Assembly: GCA_015179025.1 (NCBI GenBank)
Contig: WHUX01000640.1
Span: 1 to 15,972, forward strand
Reading direction: 5' to 3'
DNA length: 15,972 nucleotides
Source of the DNA: Terfezia claveryi
Taxonomy: Eukaryota; Ascomycota; Pezizomycetes; Pezizales; Pezizaceae
The notes below the pieces were generated by a model. That model did no database searches, was not told where the DNA came from, and worked only from the letters and a program-made list of their open reading frames with translations. Each line of letters begins with the position of its first letter. Within the stretch, counting starts at the first letter, position 1. Shown piece after piece: positions 9,341-15,618 of this stretch. The translations under genes were made by a program, and so were the position numbers.

Positions 9341-9481
9341 TCATTATGGCCGCGTGACCTCTGTTTAAGGCGTGTGACTCATTACTATGGCCACATGACC
9401 ATCGTTTATGGCGTGTGACTCATTACTATGGCCAATGACCATCGTTTATGGCGTGTAACTCATTACTATGGCCACATGACC
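9341..9481 (+). repeat. 41 bp tandem repeat in 3' LTR (one more unit)
   Basis: Units: 38 bp diverged (9341-9378), 41 bp (9379-9419), 40 bp (9420-9459, lacking two bases and carrying GTAAC for GTGAC), partial (9460-9481). Confidence 0.9.
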
Positions 9482-9559
9482 CCTTTTGTATAGCGCACCA
9501 CCTTCTGGTGTGCCACCCTTTATTGTATTTATTTCCTTAGTCATCAGATCTCAGAGGAG

Positions 9560-9567
9560 TATAAATA
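9560..9567 (+). promoter_or_regulatory. TATA box of inner 3' LTR
   Basis: TATAAATA, same context as in the 5' LTR, followed by the same hairpin at 9574-9593. Read-out transcription from here would enter the outer pol. Confidence 0.65.
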
Positions 9568-9865
9568 GGCCGCTGGATTCCCTCTGGAATCCACAGAAGA
9601 AACAGAAGAAGCAACCAAGCAAGCACTCAGAGCAAGCAAGCCTATATTCCGATCAGATCAAGATCATATAGCTTAGATAGTACAAATCATATAAGATAGA
9701 TTACACCAGTTAATTACTGTTCCCTTTGGGAACGTCCTACATAGTAATCTCCCTACCCTTCTGAGGTCTTACCCCAGCAGAACCGAAATACACAAATGTC
9801 CGGGCCTACGGATATAGATTGTATAAATGGTACCGAATGAATACTATCTAGTACCATTCATTACA

Positions 9866-9870
9866 ATTGC
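9866..9870 (+). repeat. Right target-site duplication of inner element (ATTGC)
   Basis: Exact copy of 867-871 immediately after the 3' LTR. Confidence 0.95.
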
Positions 9871-9961
9871 GGCCTGTCCCCTCCGCAAAAACTGCTCCTT
9901 GGCCGTACATGCGATATCCGAGACCCTGGAAGAGTCGGGAAAAGTGGAGTCCCTTGCCTAG
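9866..9961 (+). pseudogene. gag: Outer Gag, C-terminal remainder after the insertion
   Basis: Frame 2 reads IAACPLRKN…, supplying the last Cys (9875-9877) of the knuckle begun at 837. Taking out the inner element and one ATTGC gives the spacing x-x2-C-x4-H-x4-C. A TAG at 9959-9961 ends this frame; it may be the Gag end or a mutated codon. Protease follows in frame 1. Confidence 0.85.
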
Positions 9962-10320
9962 TTACTGACACTAGCAAGGGACCTATCCTGGGTCATTTGT
10001 CTGTGTCGTCTTTCTCTGTTCCTGCATCTATGTCTGTTGACGAATCTCGCTTGTTTAGTGAGCATTTTGTAGTACCAATAACTGTTAAATTCAATGGTAA
10101 AACAGTGGTAATATCAGCTCCCATAGATTGTGGTGCTTCAGGAATAGCCTTTATTGATCAGACCTTTATCAGTAAAAATTCGATACCAACAGCCAAGCTA
10201 AAGACCCCCGCCTTTTTGATGTCATTGATGGCCGACCTATCTCTTCCGGGGCTATTACTGACCTCGCATGCCTACCTAGTGCCATTGGAGACCATTCGGA
10301 AAGCCTCCCCATGTTTGTAA
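9961..10320 (+). pseudogene. pol: Aspartic protease of outer element
   Basis: Frame 1 contains HFVVPITVKFNGKTVV, then IDCGASGIAFID with the catalytic Asp at 10126-10128. Retropepsins usually have D-[ST]-G; here the second residue is Cys (TGT). The conserved middle part continues in frame 3 from about 10210, because one base is missing in the C-run 10205-10209; the frame-1 tail to 10320 is therefore out of phase. The second motif is in the next feature (VLGIPWL, about 10341-10361). Confidence 0.85.
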
Positions 10321-12062
10321 CCAAGCTCAAATACTCCATTGTCCTGGGGATCCCCTGGCTCCGAATGCATGATGTCTCCGTTAACTTTGGCTCTTACACC
10401 TTGAACTTTAACAGCGGGTATTGCGAGAAGCACTGCGGTGCCCCACAGACTGCCGTTAAAGGATTATGTGCCCTACCACCCCCGATAGAGGATCCTAGCC
10501 AGGTGATGGCAGAAACCCCCCCACTAAAACCCCTCGATATCAACTTCATTGGAGCAGGGGCCTTTGCTTACCTTACCAGAAGGCACAAGCTGAAAGCCCA
10601 TACTCTATCAATCTGCGAAGTTAACCTGGAAATCAATAAGCTGCGGTCCAAGGAAGAATGGAAGTCTATTGTGCCGGGTGAATACCACGAATTCATTGAC
10701 TTGTTCTCTGAGAAAGCCGCGGAGAAGCTGGCACCACATCGACCTTACGATCATACAATCCCCCTGGTGGAAGGAAAGACGCTCCCATACGGCCCGCTCT
10801 ATGGAATGTCTCGGCTGGAACTGGAGGCTCTGAAGAAGTACTTGGAGGAGAATCTCAATAAGAGCTTCATTCGGCATAGCTCTTCCCCAGTGGGTGCTCC
10901 TGTGCTGTTCGTCAAGAAATCGGATGGCTCCCTCTAGTTATGTGTTGATTAAAGTGGCCTGAACGAGATAACAGTCAAGAACAGGTATCCCTTGCCTCTA
11001 ATCCAGGAGATATTAGCCAGGCTTTCCAAGGCAAAATAGTTCACCAAATTGGATCTCAGAGGGGCATACAACCTAGTACGGATTGCTGAGGGGGAGGAGT
11101 GGAAAACTGCCTTCCAGACACGATATGGCCATTTCGAGTACAATGTCATGCCCTTCAGCTTAACCAACGCCCCGGCCTCTTTCCAACACTTCATTAATGA
11201 CACCCTGCGAGACTTCTTGGATGTGTTCTGCACGGCTTACCTCGATGATATCTTGATTTATTCGGATACCCTAGCAGAACACAAGATTCATGTCTGGCAG
11301 GTGTTGGAAAAACTGGAGAAAGCCGGATTGTACCTCAAGCCCGAGAAATGCGAGTTTCATGTGCAGGAGGTCAAGTATCTGGGACTGATCATCACTACGG
11401 AGGGCCTTAGAATGGACCCTGCCAAGGTTACCGCTGTCCAGGAATGGCAAATCCCAGCAAATCTCAAGGATGTCCAAGCCTTTTTGGGATTCGCTAACTT
11501 CTACTGACGGTTCATTCTAGGGTATTCGAAGATCATAGCCCCCCTCACCGCCCTGACCAAAAAAGACCGGCGCTTCAACTAGAATCCAGAAGCCCAATCC
11601 GCCTTCTAGAACCTTAAGGAAGCCTTCTACTCAGCACCGATCCTGGCATATTTCGAGCCTGACCAGGAATGTGTCGTCGAAACTGATGCCTCCGACTATG
11701 TCTCCGCTGGAATCCTGTCCCAGTATGTCGATGGAGTCCTCCACCCAGTGGCCTATTTCTCCAAAAAGCACTCCCTGGCGGAGTGTAATTACGAAATCTA
11801 TGATAAAGAGTTAATGGCCATTGTGTGAGCATTCGAGGAATGGAGACCACACCTGGAATCGGCAAAGGGGGTTATCGAGGTCCTCTCTGAACATAAGAAC
11901 CTAGAGTACTTCACACCCACCAAATTGCTAAATCGCCGACAGGCTAGGTGGTCGGAATTCCTCTCTCGGTTTAACTTCAAGTTAAGGTATCGGCCGGGAA
12001 AGGCTGGGGGTAAGCCGGATGTACTGACCAGGAGATCAGGAGATCTCCCTAAAGGGGGGATG
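10210..12062 (+). pseudogene. pol: Protease end, reverse transcriptase and RNase H of outer element
   Basis: One frame (frame 3) runs through all of this with stops at 10935 TAG, 10950 TAA, 11037 TAG, 11505 TGA, 11580 TAG, 11607 TAG and 11826 TGA. Domains: IVLGIPWLRMHDV (protease flap side), PYGPLYGMSRLELEALKKYL and VLFVKKSDGSL (RT fingers), KLDLRGAYN with first catalytic Asp 11052-11054, YLDD at 11238-11249, FLGFANFY, then RNase [17 protein letters not shown], and [10 protein letters not shown] where the usual Asp before His is Glu (11889-11891), then GKPDVLTRR. Every active-site segment is recognisable, but the protein cannot be made. A base is missing in the G-run 12054-12059, which moves the rest to frame 2. 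Confidence 0.95.
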
Positions 12063-13657
12063 AAAGGCTGAAGTACCAGAATCAGATGGTACTGAAACCT
12101 GAAAATCTCGACCTGGTGGCCAATACCCTTGCGGAAGCTGAGGCTGAGGCTGATGCGGAAGCTGAAGCTGAGGCTGAGGCTGATGCAGAAGCTGAGGCTG
12201 ACCTCCGACAACTAGTGAGACAGGCATATGAGGACGACCCCCTGGCTAAGGAAATTATCATCGCAGTGGATTCTGGCCAGCGACGCCACCCCAAGATCTC
12301 CCTAGCCGAGTGTACCGTCCAGGAAGGCCTCCTCTACCACCTCGAATGGCTGTATGTGCCGGAAGGAGAGCTGCGCCTTCGATTGATCAAGGAACACCAT
12401 GACAGCCTGGTTGCAGGTCACCCTGGAGTGGCCAAAACGTTAGAGCTTCTGGCCAGGGAATACACATGGATTGACCAGCGGAAGGAAGTGGAGCGGTACT
12501 TACGGAACTGCCATGTTTGCAAGCATGCTAAGCCTGTCCGCCACGCCCCATATGGCACTCTGAAGCCCCCGGATATCCCGGATCGGCCGTGGCTGCATCT
12601 GACCATAGATTTCATGATGGGATTGCCAGAAGACTCGGGATACAACACCATCTTGATGGTGGTAGATCGGTTGACAAAAATGAGGCACGTTATACCTTGC
12701 CGGAATACCTGCTCTGCCCCAGAGTTAGCCAATCTCTACCTCAATAATGAATTGCGATACCATGGCCTCCCTGAATCGATCGTATCCAACTGTGGCCCCC
12801 AGTTTACCTCAGAATTCTGGCAAGCCTTCTGCGAACTTCTGGGGATCAAAGTGCGGCTGTCAACAGCATATCACCCCCAGATGGACGGCCAATCAGAGAG
12901 GATGAATGCCATTATGGAGCAATATCTGCGGGCCTTTGTCAACTACCAGCAGGATAACTGGGTTTCGCTGCTGGCCACCTGCGAATTCGCCGCGAACAAC
13001 CAGTTCTCGGAATCCTCCAAAACCTCTCCTTTCCTGGCCAATTACGGTTGGCACCCCCGATTCGTAGACACCCTAGCTCCCCTGCAGAAAGCCCAACCCC
13101 CAGCCAAGGAATTCGCAGCTGGAATCGCTGAGCTCCACTTGACCCTGAAGGCAGAGCTGAGGTTTGCACAAGCCAGGCAAGCCGAATATGCCAATGGCTC
13201 ACGGTTGCCAGCCCTCAGATATCAGCAAGGTGACAAGGTATGGCTCTCCAGCCGGCACTTCCGAACAGAACGGCCCTCCCACAAGCTCGACCACAAGTTC
13301 CTGGGTCCATTTGAGGTGTTGGCCGCTGTGGGCACTCATGCCTACCGCCTGAGGTTCCCCAAAGACATCAAACGACATCCAGTCATCCATGTCTCTGAGA
13401 TCGAGCCTGCCGCTAGCGACCCTCTCCCCAGCCAGAAACACCCTCCACCTCCCCCCGTGGTTATCGAAGGTGAGGAGGAATGGGAGGTAGAGGAAGTGCT
13501 GGACTCTCGAAGAAGGTATGGGCACCTGCAATATAAGGTCAAATGGCTGGGAGATGAGGAGACGACCTGGCAACCAGCGGAGGACCTGGAAAACGCACAG
13601 GACTTGGTTACCCTGTTCCACCAGCGTTACCCCTGGAAGCCTCGCCCCACCCAATGA
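12063..13657 (+). CDS. pol: Integrase and chromodomain of outer element, frame intact, active site altered
   Basis: Open frame of 523 codons from ATG 12086 (the true protein would start upstream in the polyprotein, so this start is only nominal). Residues about 15-38: Ala-Glu repeat. Then HHCC zinc domain (H…H at [20 protein letters not shown]), catalytic core with first Asp in [10 protein letters not shown] (12608-12610), the second position SNCGPQF where Asn (AAC 12788-12790) and Cys replace the usual Asp-Arg, and Glu in GQSERMN (12896-12898), exactly 35 residues later. Then [13 protein letters not shown]…IHVSEIEP (C-terminal domain) and a chromodomain ([13 protein letters not shown]…YKVKWLG…ETTWQP) ending at TGA 13655-13657. 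The unusual preservation of length contrasts with the stop-ridden RT just upstream. Confidence 0.95.
12131..12200 (+). repeat. In-frame hexanucleotide repeat (Ala-Glu)n
   Basis: Runs of GCTGAG/GCGGAA/GCTGAT units give alternating Ala with Glu or Asp, about 12 pairs, in the linker between RNase H and integrase. It appears to be a coding microsatellite. Confidence 0.9.
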
Positions 13658-13855
13658 TGTTCTTGTCGTCCTGGAATTGGTTATTAGGGTTGTTTTGTCG
13701 CTGTTGTTACTGTCGTTGTTGTTGGGATGATTATTGTTGGTACGTACTTCCGGCATTGGGGTTGTGTTATGGGTTATTGGTTTTAGTCGCCTGTTTTGTT
13801 TGTTTGTTTTTGTCTTGCCTTTCGCCTTGTCTTTCGTCACTGGGGCTCCGAGCCT
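13658..13855 (+). other. Spacer after outer pol, GTT-rich
   Basis: About 200 bp without a gene. 13678-13740 is a strand-biased TTG/GTT-rich stretch resembling a decayed trinucleotide repeat; the rest is T/G-rich. This is the normal place of the element's 3' untranslated part. Confidence 0.7.
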
Positions 13856-13865
13856 AAAGGGGGGA
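13856..13865 (+). other. Polypurine tract of outer element
   Basis: AAAGGGGGGA followed by TAA and then TGTCACAACC. A purine run of this kind directly before the 3' LTR is the plus-strand primer; it is well preserved. Confidence 0.9.
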
Positions 13866-13940
13866 TAATGTCACAACCATCCTTTCCTAGCCGGGTTTGA
13901 GAGTCAGACGGGATTGTCACAACCATGTTCTTAGTCTTGA

Positions 13941-14010
13941 TTTGACACTCGAACAGGCTTGTTCGGGTATCGTACTGTTTTGACACTCGAACAGGCTTGT
14001 TCGGGTGTCG
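13941..14010 (+). repeat. Duplicated hairpin unit in outer LTR (38 bp period)
   Basis: TTTGACACTCGAACAGGCTT… occurs at 13941-13972 and 13979-14010. The second copy folds as a 12 bp stem (13982-13993 with 13998-14009, one G·T pair, loop GGCT). In the first copy one G-to-A change (13969) breaks one pair of the same stem. Confidence 0.85.
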
Positions 14011-14031
14011 TCGATAGGTGATTGTTATCTT

Positions 14032-14060
14032 AGCTTCCGAGATAGGCATCTCGGGAAGCT
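14032..14060 (+). other. Stem-loop in outer LTR
   Basis: AGCTTCCGAGAT (14032-14043), loop AGGC, ATCTCGGGAAGCT (14048-14060): 12 pairs with one bulged base. Confidence 0.75.
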
Positions 14061-14066
14061 TATTCC

Positions 14067-14087
14067 TTCCACGGCCTTGGCCTGGAA
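14067..14087 (+). other. Stem-loop in outer LTR upstream of TATA
   Basis: TTCCA-c-GGC, loop CTTG, GCC-TGGAA: 8 pairs with one bulged C. Confidence 0.6.
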
Positions 14088-14092
14088 TTATG

Positions 14093-14100
14093 TATATATA
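14093..14100 (+). promoter_or_regulatory. TATA box of outer LTR
   Basis: TATATATA; the transcript would be expected to start around 14120-14130, where the next hairpin begins. Confidence 0.6.
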
Positions 14101-14120
14101 TTTTCGTCCCTCCGCCCTCT

Positions 14121-14160
14121 CGTTGGATTCCCATCCAACGTCTTGTATATCCAATACAGG
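14121..14160 (+). other. Two adjacent stem-loops at predicted transcript start of outer LTR
   Basis: CGTTGGAT, loop TCCC, ATCCAACG (14121-14140): perfect 8 bp. One base later CTTGTAT, loop ATCCA, ATACAGG (14142-14160): 7 pairs with one G·T. Confidence 0.75.
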
Positions 14161-14341
14161 GCCTTGCTTCTCTCCATGTTGGTGCATCTCCCTTGTGCAC
14201 CTCCTTGTCTCACCTCGACTCTGCAGCCCTGCTACCCACCTTAACATACGCGACAAACTGCTTCCACATGTCTTGTGTCCCTTGCCCTCTGTCCCTCTTG
14301 CCTCTTGCCCTTGCCTCCCGTCACAGCCTCCCCCTGGTCAT

Positions 14342-14362
14342 ACATGTAGCGTTCCTACATGT
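14342..14362 (+). other. Stem-loop near end of outer LTR
   Basis: ACATGTAG, loop CGTTC, CTACATGT: a perfect 8 bp stem. Confidence 0.75.
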
Positions 14363-14431
14363 GTGTCATCCTAGCCTTGCCCTTGCCCCGGCGTACCCCT
14401 TGGTCGCCTTGCCCCCAGAGCCGTCGTTACA

Positions 14432-15160
14432 TCGGCCTTTGAAGCTAAGCTTACCCAAGAACCTCTCTAGGCTAAACAAGCAACTTAGTTTGTATGGCAA
14501 CGCATTCCCAATGGCATGCGGCGCCTGGCTTACGCTGAAGAGGATGAAGACTACTCCCTTAGTAAGTTTTACATCTCTCTATACTTATTACCCATTCAAG
14601 GCTAACTCCATCTTTGATGTGTGATATGATAAATACCAAACCTCTAATGATGAGCAGACCGAGAATGATCTTGACATAGACAAATAAGCTTGGGGATTAC
14701 ATGAGGCGGATTTATTGGCATTTTGTTTTCTGACTTTGCATTAATTTTCTTATTTTCCGGAGTTTTTTTTTTGGGAGGGGTAGAGATTAGCTAGGTAGAA
14801 GTCAAATATATATAATATTAAACTAGAACTAGGTACCATGCCTAATGCCTGTCCTGAATTCACCCACTTGATCCTAATACATCCCCGACGAACAAGGTCA
14901 GGAACCCTGTATTGGCAACGTGAGCTTTAACTACCTCAGAGTTGAGGACATGCAGGAATTTGCATAAGTGTTAAGGAAGAGTAAGCAATAAACCAATAGC
15001 ATTGGGGAAGCAGGTTGTGCTTGCGACAGCATCTGGAATGGTTCTTAATTCAGATTTACATCAGAGATGCAGGTACAACTTACAAAGACATCAGGGACGT
15101 GGGTTCACCTACCAAATGCATCATCAGCAAGAAAAAAGTGGCATCGGGACGCCAGGTGGT
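14432..15160. other. Right flank, no convincing gene
   Basis: AT-richer than the LTR. A short stretch at about 14486-14558 looks coding-like (an Asp/Glu-rich reading) and is followed by GTAAGT, a CTAAC and, about 100 bp on, GAGCAG, which could be a splice donor, branch site and acceptor of a host gene fragment. Nothing else is recognised. A run of nine or more T lies at about 14765. Confidence 0.4.
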
Positions 15161-15350
15161 GTCTCCAGGAGACAGGGTTGTCTCTGGTGTCTTTTGTGTC
15201 TTTTATGTCTTCTAAATGTCTCCTGAGTGTCTCCCATGTATCTCCCAGTATCTCCCAGTATCTCCTGGAAACACTGGGAGACATTTTGCCAATCATGGAG
15301 ATATACTTTATCTCCAGTGGCAATACTGTCTCTAAAGACACTAGAGACAA
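15161..15350. repeat. GTCTC/GAGAC hairpin cluster with 10-11 bp TRTCTCCCAG repeats
   Basis: Between about 15218 and 15268 a 10-11 bp unit (TGTCTCC…, TATCTCCCAG) is repeated five times or so. Inverted pairs: CCAgGAGACA/TGTCTCTGG (15165-15187, loop GGGT); TCTCCCAGT/ACTGGGAGA (15251-15259, 15273-15281); TTGCCA…TGGAGATA/TATCTCCA…TGGCAA (15286-15323); TGTCTCTA/TAGAGACA (15327-15349, loop 7). Reading frames across it are repetitive and not gene-like. Confidence 0.75.
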
Positions 15351-15393
15351 ACTATTTTCTTTCCTGATGATTAGGATCAAGTTCGAATTAGCT

Positions 15394-15580
15394 TTGCGTC
15401 CCAGTAGCAGAAGCACACTTGTTTTGCATCCCAGGAGGGAGAGCACCTGCCGCACTTGTGTGTTGCGTCCTAGAAGCGAGAGCAGAGTACATTGCATCTC
15501 AAGCATGTGAACAAACTGCTAGTGCATCCTGACGTATGAGCACTGAGCTTTGGCGTCCTGATCTTGAGTTTTCGTCCTGT
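15394..15580. repeat. Degenerate ~30 bp tandem repeat (TTGCRTCC core)
   Basis: TTGCGTCC-like cores start at about 15394, 15424, 15463, 15492, 15522 and 15551, most spaced 29-30 bp (one 39). Several are followed by an AGAGCA-like stretch about 15-20 bases on. Looks like an eroded minisatellite. Confidence 0.65.
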
Positions 15581-15618
15581 GCATTCTGTGCATCCTGTAC
15601 GTCCAGACGCACAGGACG
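15573..15618. repeat. 10 bp inverted repeat
   Basis: CGTCCTGTGC (15573-15582) and GCACAGGACG (15609-15618), perfect, 26 bases apart. Confidence 0.7.

Larger units (their letters stand above)
872..9865 (+). mobile_element. Inner Ty3/gypsy chromovirus, complete but degenerate
   Basis: An 8994 bp element bounded by two near-identical LTRs in direct orientation (872-1552, 9145-9865) and by 5 bp duplications. Order inside: leader, Gag with CCHC knuckle, protease, RT, RNase H, a Cys/His-rich insert, integrase (HHCC plus DD35E), chromodomain, short purine tract. Base composition is A-rich and AT-richer than the surrounding outer element, so the two belong to different families. Many stops and frameshifts are present in every gene, so it is non-autonomous now. 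RT shows YIDD and integrase keeps all three acidic residues, so the catalytic sites are better preserved than the frames. Confidence 0.97.
9145..9865 (+). repeat. 3' LTR of inner element
   Basis: 721 bp, TGTAATGG…CATTACA. It aligns with the 5' LTR apart from about 16 substitutions and a 40 bp extra repeat unit, which accounts exactly for the length difference. Ends directly at the second ATTGC. Confidence 0.97.
1..14431 (+). mobile_element. Outer Ty3/gypsy chromovirus, split by a nested element
   Basis: Gag lies at the left edge (from base 2) and the rest of the element resumes at 9866: protease, RT, RNase H, integrase, chromodomain, purine tract and a 3' LTR. This order (PR-RT-RH-IN-chromo) defines Ty3/gypsy chromoviruses. 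Bases 872-9865 are a younger insertion and not part of it. The 5' LTR and primer-binding site lie left of the window. At least seven in-frame stops in Gag and Pol, several single-base frame breaks and a substituted integrase catalytic residue show that it is dead. The end at 14431 is tentative because the matching 5' LTR is not visible. Confidence 0.9.
13869..14431 (+). repeat. 3' LTR of outer element (end tentative)
   Basis: Starts TGTCACAACC right after the purine tract. The end is set at GTTACA (14431) because it makes TGT…ACA ends and because the pyrimidine-rich composition stops soon after. An earlier end at 14255 (GCGACA) cannot be excluded. The copy at the left side is out of view, so the end is not proved. 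A second TGTCACAACCAT occurs inside at 13915. Contains a TATATATA (14093-14100) and at least seven short stem-loops. Confidence 0.75.

Noticed and set aside
9341..9481. Direct repeats of about 40 bp as a CRISPR array
   Set aside because: The units abut with no spacers and lie in a eukaryotic LTR.
12036..12294. Minus-strand frames with Ser-Ala or Gln-Pro/Leu repeats
   Set aside because: Antisense translations of the Ala-Glu microsatellite in pol.
13199..13840. 213-codon minus-strand open frame
   Set aside because: It overlaps the chromodomain end of the outer Pol in antisense; its content is low complexity where it reads the GTT-rich spacer. A shadow frame.
14251..14255. Alternative end of the outer LTR at GCGACA
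   Set aside because: Possible, but the pyrimidine-rich LTR-like composition goes on for about 175 bp more and GTTACA at 14431 gives a better fit; left open as tentative.
14193..14624. 143-codon plus-strand frame across the outer LTR end
   Set aside because: Pro/Leu/Cys-rich reading of a pyrimidine-rich stretch that crosses the likely LTR boundary; no domain.
15067..15510. Open frames of 133-147 codons on both strands in the right flank
   Set aside because: They read through the GTCTC hairpin and minisatellite repeats, giving repetitive residues (for example recurring LSLLG/LLLLG); no domain and both strands equally open.
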